A DNA stretch of 64,000 nt from Thalassia testudinum (Eukaryota; Streptophyta; Magnoliopsida; Alismatales; Hydrocharitaceae), in contig JAZHRO010000046.1 of the NCBI GenBank assembly GCA_037157565.1, forward strand, positions 18,636,501-18,700,500, given 5' to 3'. Made by a program: the position numbers and the translations under genes. Within the stretch, counting starts at the first letter, position 1, and each line of letters opens with the position of its first letter. Below the pieces are notes generated by a model. It was not told where the DNA came from. It saw nothing but the letters and a program-made list of their open reading frames with translations, and did no database searches. Positions 11,284-24,057 of this stretch are shown piece by piece.

Positions 11284-12849
11284 TCTTTGACGATCGCAGT
11301 TCGTCAACGCAAAAATCACCCCGATCAGAGCTTTGTAGCACCCTCTAAAAAAAGAAGACAGATGGCCCAGATGGCGCCACGTGGTGCCATCCAGGCTGTC
11401 CTACCTGATCCAACGCATCCGCAGCCTCTCCACAAGAAGAGATCCTAGCCGTTGGATCTTAATCCAATGGCTGAGACATGCACTCCCACGGTTGAAGCAA
11501 GGATTCGCCTCGACCATTGGATCTTCATAAACTAGTCCAGGCGTGCGTGACCACACCATCCTCCACTCGACAAAGCGTCACCTTGGCCATATGGTGAAGC
11601 ACCTGCTACTTAAATGAGAGGTGCGGGTTAGAGCCGCAATCCACCGCACCCACTATAGTGCTGGCTAAAATAGGGCCACTCGATCTCGATCGAGCAGTCG
11701 AGATTCTTCATGCGCGATCTGACATCGCCCACTAATGTGAGGACGCATGCCAAATAGCACGTGCACAATCAAAGGTGAACACTTAAGTCGAGCAGATGCG
11801 CTGTCGATCGTTAGATCTCCACGAGGGCGCGATCCACGAGCATTCAAAGCAGCGAAGGCAAAATCCACTGGCATCTCTCGATCGTGCGAAGCTTCATCCG
11901 ACAGCTATCAACGTGGGCTAGCGGGGTGAGATTCAAACACGGGTGAGCACACGTTGCTCCTTGCTATCTCAGCCATCCACGCCCAATCCAACAGCGGACG
12001 ATCGCCGCACCCTACGCCAGCTGCAGCCGAGCTTCCAAGCACCAGCCAAGGCACGTGAATGCTACAGCAACACCTCCGGTGGGTCTTTTTCAATGTCTTA
12101 AATGTCGCTAAAGACCCGTGCAGGCAAAGCACCTCCATTTCACCACTATATAAACACCCCTACACCCCTCATTCCTCTTCATCTCTACCTACTCTACTCT
12201 AACCTATTCCTAAGCTCTAGTAGCCTACCAAAGCTCCATTAGAGCTTACTCTCAAGCTCCAAAGGCCTCCTATTAGTGTAACGATCCTATTTGCCACTAA
12301 ATATTCATCCTTCATCACACAACCTTCATAGGTTGCCTTGCAGCTGTCCTCCCACCTCCATTCCAATAGAAGATTGCCTCCATCTCCTCACCCCCATTCT
12401 AGAGCCTCGGTGAAGCATTCCTCTACCCGGCGTAGTCCTGCATCTCACCTTCATCGTTCGACAACTCACCTGCTTCATCTGAGCTTCTACCAAGCATCGT
12501 CGTCTTGCCGAACAACCAATTCTAGAGATTTCCTCTCAACCCTATCTATTTTATGCTTTCATGGATTATTGTAATAAACATTTGTGTGATATATCATAGT
12601 TGTGTCCATCTCATTTTGTGAACTTGTCTTACTTGCCTTTTTACTTTAAAAAAAATAAAAAAAAAATCAAAATACCAAAAAGAAACAAAATGAAGCGCAG
12701 TTTTCAAACAAAGTAAATGTCTCCTCCCTGTGTTCGACCTGAGACTCCCTTGGAGTTTTGATTATAAATTGTATTTGATAGACACGTTTTGCGAGCTATG
12801 ACGATGGGTTCTCCCACCCTGATTTTAATTCGTGAAACATGGCCCATCA
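11284..12849 (+). repeat. 5' LTR of element Y, 5'-truncated
   Basis: It aligns with the Y 3' LTR from about 20660 onward: the ATCGCAGT block, the repeated GGATCTYRATCCAATGG segments, the TATA region and the U5 motif at 12720-12750. It ends in CCCATCA, three bases before the primer site. The first ~220 bp of the LTR are missing. Confidence 0.7.
12147..12154 (+). promoter_or_regulatory. TATA box of Y 5' LTR
   Basis: TATATAAA followed by CACCCCTACACCCC. The same arrangement is seen in the Y 3' LTR at 21538-21545. Confidence 0.6.
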
Positions 12850-12852
12850 TTT

Positions 12853-12870
12853 TGGCACCGTTGCTAGGGA
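12853..12870 (+). other. Primer-binding site of Y (tRNA-Asp type, diverged)
   Basis: TGGCACCGTTGCTAGGGA, three bases after the LTR end. It differs at three positions from the tRNA-Asp complement and fits a mutated copy of the site seen intact in element N. Confidence 0.7.
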
Positions 12871-14096
12871 AGCAACTGAATTTACTTTCTTATTTTTTGC
12901 ACTTCTTTGCATTTATATATTATTAACCCCACTTGTTTCTGATATATTATCTTGCAAGTACCCTAGCATGATAATCCAAGTGCGGTTGACTGGAGTAAAG
13001 TGCGAGTAGAGTAATTTGTAAGTGCCTCCCACATTCCTCGCCACTTGTTTCATTTACCCACATTCATAGCCAAGACCTAATCTACTTAGGTGTTTGCATA
13101 AACCCTAGGATAGAATTTGTTTGTCTTGATTGTCACCTTCACTCATTTAACCTTCACATAAATATAAAAGAAAACAAAAAGATACTTCTTGTAGGATGAA
13201 TCAACATACACAATTTATACACGAACATTTGAGGCATATAACCTAACATTATTTTTATCTACTCAACTAGGTTTCTGACCTGTGGAACTGGTACACACAA
13301 ATTAACACAAAGGAGTAGAAATTAGTCTAGGTTAATCATCTTCATGTGCCTAATTGGTGGTGCATGAGGGTCACTTGATTGAATTGTTTCGACCGCACCA
13401 CCCAATTTAAAACTGATTCATTTGATAACTACCCCATAGGATTCAATATTTAGGTCAAGCCAAGTACTCCATATTTCAAGATTTGTAAAGGAAAAACACT
13501 TAAACTCATGATTTCAAATTTGGTTTGCCTCCTGAAAACTTGGTTGCATAGACCTAATATTTAAATCCTAAAAGCTACTAAGCAAAATTTGAATCTTAAA
13601 ACTCACTTTATCCTAAATAACCTCGCTTGAAAACTTCTTGGTTGTGCACGTACACACGCTCTCAAAGAAATCATTAAGTGCACAACCCATTAAGAGCCCA
13701 TCACATTCCAGAAGCACCAATATCCCAAGCCTAACAAAAATTGATTAGACATTGGCCCTATGGATCGGTTCGCTCGTCGAGATCCAGATTCAGATTGTTC
13801 ATGATTAACCTACTTATACTAGTCAATCAGATGTCTAGCTAGGGGAGTAGCATCAAATGACCGCAGCTGGGGGGTACACTAGGAACCGGAGGTGCAAGCA
13901 AAAGGAAGAACCTTCTCACCAATCCCTCCTCCTAATTGGTTGGATTGCCTGGATACAAGTAGAGTAAATCATCCAAAATCTTAAGATGGATTCTGAGAGT
14001 TTGTAGACCTTTAGGCTACCCAACCTATGGATAGGCTTGTATTTTTGTGCTGTAGGGTTCCTTCTCTTCCCCGTCCTTCCGACTTCCTTCCAGTTT
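12871..14096 (+). other. Leader of element Y
   Basis: About 1.2 kb, non-coding. The part from about 13730 matches the leader of X (GGGGGGTACACTAG; GGAGGTGCAAGC). No frame of note. Confidence 0.55.
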
Positions 14097-14972
14097 ATGG
14101 TTGGTGGGAGGTCAATGTACCCTATATTGGAAGGACCATTAGACCATTCCCAGAGGTCGAGGTTGAGCCATAGCAAAGCAGATCCCATGGCTGATCAACA
14201 ACCACCTCCCCCGCCCCCAAACGTGCAGGAGCTGATTCAGAGTCAGATGGAAGAATTGTAGCAGATGCAACAATGGTTCCAATAAATGAGTGGTCAGGGC
14301 GCTCGGCCCTTGAAGGATTTCTATGATCCTTCAAACTATGGGGAATGTCCTGGTGTCATGATTCCCATCAAAGACATAGTAATCAAGCCCCAAGTCTTAA
14401 GCTTGATTAAGCATTTCCATGGGCTTGGGTTGGAGGACCCATTCTAGCACTTGGAGGATCTGACCACTTTGTTTCAAACCACCAAAGCAAGGAATGTGAA
14501 CGAAGAGCAAATGATCATGAGGCTCTTTCCCCACTCTCTTAGCGATAAGACCACACATTGGTATAGTGCCATCAGAAGGCCGATAGAAATATGGGATTCT
14601 CTTAAGTTGGCTTTCTTGAAGAAATTCTTCCCAATCGGACAGACCAATGCCTTGCGACGGGAAATTACCAGTTTTGCCCAGTGGCAGGGGGAACCATTTA
14701 ATGGTTCCTCGGAGAGATTCCAGGAACTTTTGAGGAAGTGTCCACTCCATGAGGTGCCAAAATGGCAACTCGTGCATATTTTCTATCATAGGTTGCTTGA
14801 ACAACTCCGTAATCATGTGGATGCCTCCTGTAGAGGAAATTTCCTCAACAGCGATGCAGATAGCTCATACGACCTATTTGAGGAGATGAGTGAGAACTCA
14901 ATTAATCATGACTCCATCGATGCATTCATCCCAACCCATACCCAACCCACGCAAAGTGCAAAATCAGGGTAA
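14097..14972 (+). pseudogene. gag: Y gag remnant (Athila-type capsid protein)
   Basis: One frame runs through the whole stretch with stops at 14259, about 14286 and about 14445, and no frameshift. The start at 14097 is chosen because its first residues (MVGGRS) match the Gag starts of A (MYGRRS) and N (MFGRRS). The capsid (retrotransposon gag) domain is clear at 14451-14930: a THWY motif, FLKKFFPIGQTNALRREI, CPLHEVPKWQLV and ENSINHDS, each with a close counterpart in A's intact Gag. In a working element this protein builds the cytoplasmic particle that holds the RNA. There is no zinc knuckle, as is usual in this branch. It cannot be expressed whole. Confidence 0.8.
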
Positions 14973-15060
14973 TAGAGCCCAAAGGTATGGAAATAAAAGG
15001 GACCCACACGCACATGCTCAGGTGGTTGAGTAGGGTTCCTCCTCTTCTTCTTCTGGTTAG

Positions 15061-18000
15061 ATGACCAACCAAGGCCCTCCAATCTTCACTAACCCACCTC
15101 AAAACCCGAACCCATGTGCTTTTGCAAACTCCATCACCTTGAGAAGTGGAAAGAAGACCCAGAACTCTGAATTACCTTCTAGAAGTCAAAGCCCTAGGGT
15201 GCTTGAGAGAGAGGAGGAGATTGAAGAAGCCAATGAGGCCTAGGGACCAAAATTTGAAAATACCACCCACATCCCGTTCCCTAAAGCCTGATTGAAAACC
15301 AAGAAGAAGAAAACCTTAGATAGCAATGAGGAGCTCCTGAATTTATTCTAGAGCATAGAGATCAATATTCTGCTCCTTGATGCTATTAAGCACATCTCAG
15401 CTTATGCTAAATTTCTGAAAGAACTATGTACTCAAAAGCGTAAGCCAAGAGAACCTACTCCATGGAAGGTGATTCTCTCTGAGCAGGCAAGTTTTGTCAT
15501 CCTGCATCACCTTCCTCAAAAGAAGAAAGACCCTGATGCCCCCTTGCTTTCATGCATTATTGGGGAATACACTTTTGATAGGGCACTGTTGAATCTAGGT
15601 GCTTCCATCAACCTAATCCTGACTTCCCTTTATGAGATGCTTGGGTTAGGCGAACTTAGGTCAACCTCAGTAATGCTACAATTAGCAGACCGCTTGGTCA
15701 CCACACCGAAGGGCATTATTGAGGATGTAATCATCAAGGTCAAGGAATTCATTTTTCCTATTGATTTCCTAGCTCTTGGCATGGATGTCCCTAACGATTT
15801 GAGGAACACACCCATCATTCTGGGGTGCCTGTTCCTAGCTACCACTAAGGTCAACATAAACTGTGACAGCGATAGTATGGAGATCGCCTTTGTGGAAAGG
15901 AAGGATAACTCTTAATATTTTAAGGTGATAAGAGGATTTGAGGATTGTGGATTCATTGAGGAACTCGAGGAAAATGATTTTGAGACTTGTATGATGATCA
16001 GTGCACTCGAGGACTCCACTAACTTCAGCAAACCCAACCGACAACCCTCCATGGCAGACCTGCCACATCCCGAAGAGGCTGTTGATTTTGTTCATTCCTA
16101 GCCTCTTCCACTGGATCGTCCTGATGAATCTTCATAAGCATCCTCCCTACTTTCCATACTAAACCCACCTCAACTTGAATTGAAACCATTGCGTAAAAAA
16201 TTGAAATACGAGTTCCTAGTACTTAAGAACGCGCTCCCTGCGATTATTAGTGCTGATTTGACTAAGGAGCAAGAATTGAGGTTGATTATGGTCCTTAGAA
16301 TAGTAAGGAGCCAATTGGTTGGGCCATCAATGACTTTAGGGGGATCGAGACATCTTATTGTAATCATCATATTTTCATGGAAGATTGAGCCATCCCTTCT
16401 AGCTAAATGCAAAGGAGACTAAACCTGAATATGCGAGAAGTGGTTATAAAGGAGATAATCAAGTGGCTAGATGCTAGAATTATATACCCAATCTTGGATA
16501 GTCTGTGGGCTAGCCCTATTCAGATTGTACCAAGAAGGCGGGAATAACTATTACGACTAATGAGAAAGGGGAAACCTTCACCACTTGTTCAGCTTCTGCT
16601 TGGAGAGTCTGTATTGACTATAGGAAGCTGAACACCGCCACCATAAAGGATAACTTTCCCTTTCCATTCATTGATCCAATCCTAGAAAGATTAGCTGGGA
16701 AAAAATATTTTTGCTTCCTGGATGGTTATTCGGGATATAACCAAGTACCTATCTATCTGAATGACTAGCAAAAGACAAATTTCACTTGTCCCTATGGAAC
16801 CTTTGCACTCCGTAGAATGTCGTTCGGGCTTTGCAATGCACCCACAACTTTTTAAAGGTGCATGCTGGCCATCTTTTCTGACATGGTGGGAGATTGTCTT
16901 TAGGTGTTCATGGATGATTGCTCCATTTTGGAGGATTCTTTTGAGTCCTACCTGGCTAACCTAGAATTGATCCTCTAGAGATGCATCAAAACATGACCGG
17001 TCCTTAGCTAGGAAAAGAGCCACTTTATGACTCAGGAAGGCATTGTCCTGGGTCATGTTGTCTCCAATTGGGGCATTGTGGTTGATAAGGCTAAGGTTGA
17101 TGCTATCTCTAGACTTCCTCCACCCACATCCGTAAAATAGATCTACTCTTTCCTTGGGCATGTGGGTTTTTATAGAAGATTCATCAAGGAATTCTCGAAG
17201 GTTGCTCAACCTTTAAGTAACTTTCTAGCCAAAGACATGTCATTTGAGTTTGATGAATCATGCCGTAAGGCATTTGATTTGTTAAAAATGATAGTCACCT
17301 GTGCCTTGGTGTTGCAACCACTAGTCTGGACAGCCCCATTTGAGATTACGGCTGACGCATCTGATTATGCCATCGGAGCTGTCTTGGGTCAGAAGATTGT
17401 GAAAAAGCCCTCTGTGATTTTCTACTCTAGCAAGACTCTGGGAGATGCCCAGAGGAACTACACCGTTATCGAAAAGGACTTGCTAGCTGTAGCTTTCCCT
17501 TTAGAAAAATTTGGGGCTTTTCTTTTAGTTTCTCATGTAATCATTTATACCGACCACTCTACCTTGAAACATCTCTTAGCCAAAAAGGATGACAAGCCCT
17601 GGCTTATTCGCAAGATTCTGTTACTTCAAGAATTTGATCCTGAAATCAGGGATAAATCTGGGGCACAAAATGTAGTGACGGATCACCTCTCGAGAATCAT
17701 AATTGACTCTCCTCATCTAAATATCCCTATTTCAGACACTTCTCCAGATGAGACTATCCTTACAATGTCAGGTATTCGAACACCTTGGTTTGCGGATATC
17801 GTTAATTATTTGTCGTTGGTCAAATCCCCTAGGATTGGACGAAACAACAATGGGATGACTTATGTTTGACGCCCAATATTATTTTTGGGATGATCCCGAG
17901 CTGTACCACGTCAGCGCAGACTAGATTATTCGTCGATGTGTCTAGGAAATTGAGTTCTATAGTATACTTGAGTTCTACCAAACATCTATGTATGGTGGAC

Positions 18001-19069
18001 TCTTTTTCGAGAAAAAGGCAGCAGCAGAAATCATGCAATTTGGATTTTATTGGTCGTCATTATTTAAGGATGCCCAGGAATTCTCAAAGTCGTGCATCGA
18101 TGCCAGGCACTCGGGAACATGGCTAAGAGAGATATGATGCTCCTAAACCCAATACTTTCCGTCGAAATTTTAGACATTTGGGGCATTGACTTCATGGGAC
18201 CTTTTCCTCCTTCATTTGGACAACAGTATATTTTGGTCGCTGTTGATTATGTGTCCAAATGGATTGAAGCAATCGCCCCCTGGACCAATGACCATGAAGT
18301 GGTCATTGATTTTGTGAAGAAGAATATCTTCAGTCGATTCGAGATTCCTCGGGCGACTATCAGTGATGGTGGCACACATTTCACTCATGCCCAGTTTCAA
18401 AATTTACTTGGGAAATACTAGATGAATCATCAATTTTCTACACCCTACCACCCTCTGATGAATGGATAGGCCAAGGTCTCCAATCAGGAGATCAAAAACA
18501 TTTTGCAGAAAATCATAAGGCCTGATAAGAAGCATTGGACCCAAAGGCTAGATGAACCTCTTTGGGCCTACCGTACAGTGTACAAAATGCCTATTGGTAT
18601 GTCTCCATTCCGTCTGGTGTTTGGTAAGGCAGGTCGCTTACCCTTAGTGCTAGAACACCAGGCATGCTAAGCCATCAGGAAATGTAAATTTGACCTAGAG
18701 TTGGCTGGGAAGACCAGGAAACTCTAACTATCTGAGTTGAAGGAGCTTAGAAATGATGACTATGAAAATGCCAGAATCTATAAGGCAAAGACCAAAGCTC
18801 TCCATGACCAGATGATTTCACGTAAGAGCTTTGAGCCAAACCAAAAGGTCTGGCTTTTCGATTATCGACTAAAGCTCTTCCCCAGTAAGCTTAGGTCTAA
18901 GTGAGATGGCTCATTCGTTATCGAGTGGATTTTCTGTAATGTGGTCGTCGAAGGATTTGACCTAAAGGCAGGTAATTCCTTTAAGGTCAACGGACAGCAT
19001 CTCAAACCCTTTGTTGACCATGTGCTCCCTAAACCCATCTCGGACAGGGTTGCTCTTACCTTGCCCTAA
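15061..19069 (+). pseudogene. pol: Y pol remnant: protease, RT, RNase H, integrase
   Basis: The spacer and protease lie in one frame (15061-16422, with stops). The protease motif reads LLNLGASINL at about 15590, where A has LLDLGAS, so the catalytic Asp is Asn. RT is at about 16420-17100 with frameshifts, and contains [17 protein letters not shown] and VFMDD. RNase H (DASDYAIGAVLGQ near 17360) is in the best-kept stretch, 17162-17869. After another shift the integrase core follows: GIDFMGPF near 18185, ISDGGTHF near 18360, and a region ending in ATGAATGGATAGGCC near 18460, where a stop falls two codons before the residue aligned with the catalytic Glu. The C-terminal part ends at TAA 19067. 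At least three frameshifts and many stops make it non-functional. Confidence 0.85.
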
Positions 19070-20437
19070 CCACCGCGGGCTGATCATCACCTAGCTGAAA
19101 GAACTAAACTCATCATGTTTAAAGATTGTTCCAAGATGACCAAAATCTCATGGAAACCAGGTGCTATTCTTCCACTTCTACTCTCCTACATGCTTTCATT
19201 TTTAACAATGAGGACATTGGATTAGCTAAGCATGGGACAGTGGATATATCTTATGAAATAATCTTTTTGTCAGTCGTAAAACTAATTTCCTGTTATTCTT
19301 AAAATAATAAAAAAAAAAGAATTAGGAGACGAGAACTTAGGCATTAGGAGGTGTAAATTTGAGGAATTGATACTTTGGGACCTGAATACATAGACTCTTC
19401 AGGTCTTCGAGCTTAGTTAGCCTGGGTGTCCACTCGAATGTGGACTAGTCTCGAGTCCTTGCCAAGTAATTCTATTTTGAATTACTCAATAAATTGGGGT
19501 GATAAGTATACAACTTATCAACCCACCCTTCGATTTGAGGGGACTTTAAGCCTAAGCATCTACACACGGTTTGCTCTGACTCACTTTTCAACTGTTTCTT
19601 CAAAAATTGAGTAGCTAATGAACTGTCTAGGGTGGTATGGCTGGCAAGTTGTCGATGGTAACAGCTCATCGGCCGGTTGTCTAGAGCCCAGCCACAAGAC
19701 CATTTTCTTCGTACTGCCTTTAGGCAAATCTTAGATCAAGGAAGCCACCTACTTAAAAAAAAAAAGAAAAAGGAGAAAATAAAAAAATAAACAAATAAAG
19801 CCACACTTCATCGCACGAGTATGGAAGGCAAATTGCTATGGGTAATAGCCCAGTAGCCAATTGTCCAGAGCCCAGCTCACAAAAATGCACAATAATTCCC
19901 AAAGCACTTAGGGAAGAAGCGGGGAAGTAGAATAAACCAGGGAGATCTAAACTGGGTTTGAACTTGTGTTGACCCCATAAATAAAAGTAGGGAAAAAGTT
20001 ACTGTTCGAAAAAATAAACCTTTAAGCAAGGTCACCTAGGGTCATAGAGACCCGAAGTCCATTTTAACAGTCGCGTAGTAAGTTTTCACTCCTTTCACTT
20101 GATGCTTAGCACTTAGAGTTCTTTTCAAGTCATGGGCAGGTCAGGTAGCTGTAAAAAGTTACCTCGAAACTCTCAAACTCCAAAAGTGAAAAAGAAATTA
20201 GGAAAGAAGACAAACAAAAAAATGTGTATCTTCCCTTTTCAAATAAGGCGAGGTTATGGGCGGTCAGCATTCTGCTAGACACTTGGGCACTTTCGAGTTT
20301 TTGTAATTAGGTCTTGGGGTTGAGATTTTCTAAAGCAATCAAAAAATTTTCCAAACTAATCAAATCCTAATTCTACTTTTATGCATAGCATTTAGGTTAA
20401 GTTTGCTAGGGACTAGCAAAAAGGAAGCATGGGGGTA
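19070..20437 (+). other. 3' non-coding region of Y with repeats and polypurine boxes
   Basis: No envelope-like frame. A polypurine-like box follows the coding part (about 19204-19246, with AATGAGGACATTGG then AAGCATGGGACAGTGG). A unit near 19632 recurs, diverged, near 19818, as in X. The extended polypurine box stands at 20409-20437 directly before the LTR. Confidence 0.6.
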
Positions 20438-22248
20438 TGATAAACACACATGAATTCATGATAAAATGCTTATTTATGATAGTTCCAAGGCGTAGCATTG
20501 CATATCATGTTATAAATACTGCATAACATCCATTGCATGGCATTTAGGATAGTTGTCTGTTATGTACATTAATTCTCACATTTTCTATGGCCAGGGGGTA
20601 GTGCGACATCTTTACGGGTTTTGGATGACGAATCCGACCATACAAATGGATTCAGAGCAACAATCGCAGTCCGTCAACTGAAAAATCACCCCAATCAGAG
20701 CTCTGTAGCACCCTCTACAAAAAGAAGAAGATGAACGGCCCAGACGATGCCATGTGGCACCCTCAAGGCCACCCTACTTGATCCATCACATCCCTAGCCT
20801 CACCGCAAGAACAGATCCCAGCCATTGGATCTCAATCCAATGGCTGAGACACGTGCTCCCATGGCTAAAGGGTGCCTAGCCTCAAGCAAGGATTTGCCTC
20901 GATCGTTGGATCTTCATCCAATGGCCCAAGCACGTGCGACCGCACCATCCTCCACTCGACAAAGTGCCACCTTGGCCAAACGATGAATCGCCTAGTCCTC
21001 AAACGAGAAGCACGGGTTCGAGCCTCAATCCATTGTGCCCGCTACAATGCCAGTGGAAATAGGGCTGCTCAATCTCGATCGAGAGGTCGAGATTCTTCAT
21101 GTGTGATCTAACATTGCCCACCGACATAAGGATGCAAGGTAGATTGCACATGCGCAATCAAAGGCGCTCATTTAAGTCAAGCAGATGCACTGTCAACAGT
21201 CGGATCTCTGCTAGGGAGCGATCCACGTGCATGAAAAGCAGTGAAGGTGCATTCTGCAGGCGTCTCTCTGTTGTGCGATGCTTCTTTCGATGGCTGTCAA
21301 CACATGCGCCAGCAGTGCGAGAATCAAAGGCGGACGAAGGCGCATTCCTTTCTCGCAATCTTAGCCATCCACACCCGATCCAATGGCAGACGATCGTTGT
21401 GCTCTACGCCAGCTGCAGCCAAGCTTCCAAGTGCCAACCAAGGTGCATGAATGCTACAGCAACACCTTCTGTGAGTCTTTACAATATCTTAAATGTTGCT
21501 AAAGACCCATGCATGCAAACCACCTCCATTCCACCATTATATAAACACCCCTACACCCCCCATTCATCTTCATCTCTACTTACTCTACTCGCACCTACTC
21601 CTTAGCTCTAGTAGCCTACCAGAGCTCCATTAGAGCTTACTCTCAAGCTCCAAAGGCCTCCTATTAGTGCAATGATCCTATTTCCCACCAAATATTCATC
21701 CTTCATCCCACCACCTCCATAGGTTGCCTTGGAGCCATCCTCTCACCTCCATTCTAGTAGAAGATCGCCTCTGTCTCCTCATCACCATTCCAGAGCCTCG
21801 GTGAAGCATTCCTCTACCCGACGTCCTCCTACATCTCACCTCCATCATCCTACATCTCACCTCCTTCATCCAAACTTCCGCCAGGCACTGTCATCTCGCC
21901 AAACAGTTGATTCGGGAGATTTCCTCTCACCCCTATCTATTTTACGCTTTTATAGGTTATTGTAATAAACATTTGTGTGATATATCATTGTTGTGTTCCA
22001 TCTCATTTTGAGAACTTGTCTTGCTTGTCTTTTTAATTCAAAAAAGCACAAAAAAAACAACACCTCAAAATACCAAAAAGAAACAAAACGAAGCATGGTT
22101 TTCAAACAAAGTAAACGTTGCCTCCCTATGTTCAACCCGTGACTCCCCTGGACTTTCAGTTATAAATTGTATTTTATAGATGCATTTTGCAAGCTACAAT
22201 GACAGGTTCTCCAAATCCTGATTTTAATTTGCGAAACACGTCTCATCA
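20438..22248 (+). repeat. 3' LTR of element Y
   Basis: It starts TGATAAACAC after GGGGGTA and ends CTCATCA. It holds a TATA box at 21538-21545 and the U5 motif at 22111-22140. It is 1,811 bp, longer than the X LTR because the central U3 differs. The 168-codon frame at 21099-21605 spans U3 and the TATA box and has no known domain, so I do not call it. Confidence 0.75.
21538..21545 (+). promoter_or_regulatory. TATA box of Y 3' LTR
   Basis: TATATAAA followed by CACCCCTACACCCC, matching the 5' LTR. Confidence 0.6.
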
Positions 22249-22734
22249 CAAATTTTCTTATAAAATTCAGGAAAACAAACATGCCACTCTTAAATATATA
22301 AGAGACACATGCAACAAGCCAGATTCTAAAAACCCATTGTTTGGATTCAAAACCCATGTTTGCATAAACTACATTTAAGCCAGTGTTGAGCCATAAGTGT
22401 CGTTAATCTCTCCCATTTCCTTTCCCCTGCTTAATACCACAAGTTTGAAACCACCTCACTTTGTTTATATTGCACCTCATGCTGCTATTAAAACCTTCAG
22501 AGTTCTTTGCATAGGTCATAACAACTGAAATTGAAAAGGTAAGTCTGAATTATTGCTCCTTTACTATTTTACTCATGCAACTATGTTTGTCTGAAAAAAA
22601 ATAGTTTCCTATATAGTAGTGATCTCATGAATAATACATGCCATAAATATTTTCTCCAATGAATATTATCGATATAGGAGATGGACACTTAAAACACATA
22701 CGGTCCTTGTTGCTGACATTTCCAGACATTTACT
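22249..22734. other. AT-rich flanking DNA, no gene seen
   Basis: Sequence between the end of Y and the carrier pseudogene. It would be intron or downstream sequence of that gene if it was once intact. No coding stretch of its own can be supported. Confidence 0.4.
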
Positions 22735-23612
22735 AGTGCACTAAATGATACTTTTTGGCCTCAACATAAAGATCCTTGCTAGTAGCATAAAAGGGCACTT
22801 CACGACATAGCGTTCCCTAGTCCAACAGAAGAAACCATTGACACCATCTTTTCAAAGGGTATCAACTAATTCTTTTCCAACATTGTCAATGATGCCAGCC
22901 TGCAGCCTTTTCTTCAAAACCTCACATGGAAGTCGCATTGCAGCCCCAAGAATGGTACTTTGGAAATATGCCAAAGATTGCACCTAGAACAAATGGTGAA
23001 AAATCAGATATTATCTATGATGTCAATATTCATTGAATATGTTATTACAACTAATAATAGCATATAGCATATGCTCTACTAAAATAAGAAAATCATGCTT
23101 AATTGACCCTATATTAGAAGGGTGCTCTCAATATGCCTATCTTGCATGGAGTGTGATATGAAGGTATCAAAATTTTTTTAGAATTAACCCAAAAAAATAG
23201 AGAAAGAGTTGAAATTCAATATAAGTACAAGACTTGAACTTCATAAGGACTTCGCTGATCAAAATCAGCCATGCCATTCAGAAGATATTGCAATCATTTC
23301 ATCAGAAACCTATCAGTTACTTGGATGTCTGGAAGTGTGGGTGCTACACTTATCGATACCAATTTGCTGGCTTCAAAAGGACCATCCCACAATCCATGGT
23401 TGTAGAAAAAATAAAACTTAAAATCATGGATCTGCTAGCTCAAAAAGAAAAATAAAACATATATTAGATATTAAGACTTTGAAAACTATCCAATGATATG
23501 ATTGCCTGACTAGAACCCTTGTATAGCCCACGTACAGCAATCAAAGGAAGCTTTAAGATAACTTCCAGGAAAGAAAGTGTGGATGCTTGTACACAAGCTT
23601 GACAAATAAAGA
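22735..23612 (-). pseudogene. Mitochondrial carrier family gene fragment (SAM-carrier-like)
   Basis: Three pieces read in order on the minus strand. Piece 1 (about 23497-23605) gives VQASTLSF then IAVRGLYKGS. Piece 2 (about 23325-23410) gives NHGL, FEASKLV and PTLPDIQ and ends at a GT donor. Piece 3 (about 22737-22985) follows an AG acceptor and gives VQSLAYFQSTILGAA, LPCEVLKKRLQAG and, after a stop and a frameshift, CREVPFY and LYVEAKK. Together these match the middle of a six-helix inner-membrane carrier; from memory the closest plant type is the S-adenosylmethionine-carrier-like group of Arabidopsis At2g35800. The start, the first repeat and the C-terminal end are missing. An in-frame TGA after LVDTL and the frameshift show it is broken. 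It sits between retroelements, so it is either a relic of a host gene at this place or a captured piece; kept introns favour a DNA-level relic. Confidence 0.7.
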
Positions 23613-24057
23613 AGGTTTTGATAGTAGTAATACATGAAGAGCGAATAGAGAAGATAGAAATAATGTTAAATCAGGTGCCTTAACATATGCACCAATTTCA
23701 CAAAAGTTCAAATAATAAATCAAATGCTGATCATCAACTATCAGGACTTCAAGTTAATTTAGGTTTATTTTTATTGTAGTAGTATAGTGTTGCAATGCAG
23801 ACATAAGTCATTTTATTTTTGTATAATTATTACTCATTTTATTCTCGATCATTCACTGGGAAGTAGTTATTGACATACATCACTCTCTATGATCCAAAAT
23901 TCATCTTTTATCCTAAAAATATTAAGTTTATTTACAAAGGAATGAATTAGAAATTAAACAATCAAAGAATCAATTAATCTACATTAGTTTTCCCACAAAT
24001 TAGAACAAAAGAATGAATTTCAAAATGCCTTAAAAATATGTACAAATTGTGCCAAAA
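23613..24057. other. AT-rich DNA, no gene seen
   Basis: No open frame or recognised repeat. The last bases before 24058 read GTGCCAAAA. On the minus strand this looks like the first bases of a primer site (TTTTGGCAC), but the match stops there. Confidence 0.35.

Larger units (their letters stand above)
11284..22248 (+). mobile_element. Element Y: Athila/Tat-type gypsy element, degraded
   Basis: Truncated 5' LTR (11284-12849), primer site (12853-12870), leader, gag remnant (14097-14972), pol remnant (15061-19069), 3' non-coding region and 3' LTR (20438-22248). The order protease, RT, RNase H, integrase marks it as Ty3-gypsy. The absence of a chromodomain and the FMDD RT motif suit the Athila/Tat branch. 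Many stops and several frameshifts make it inactive. The 5' LTR lacks its first ~220 bp and joins the X 3' LTR directly, which suggests recombination between the two. No convincing target duplication can be read. Confidence 0.8.
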
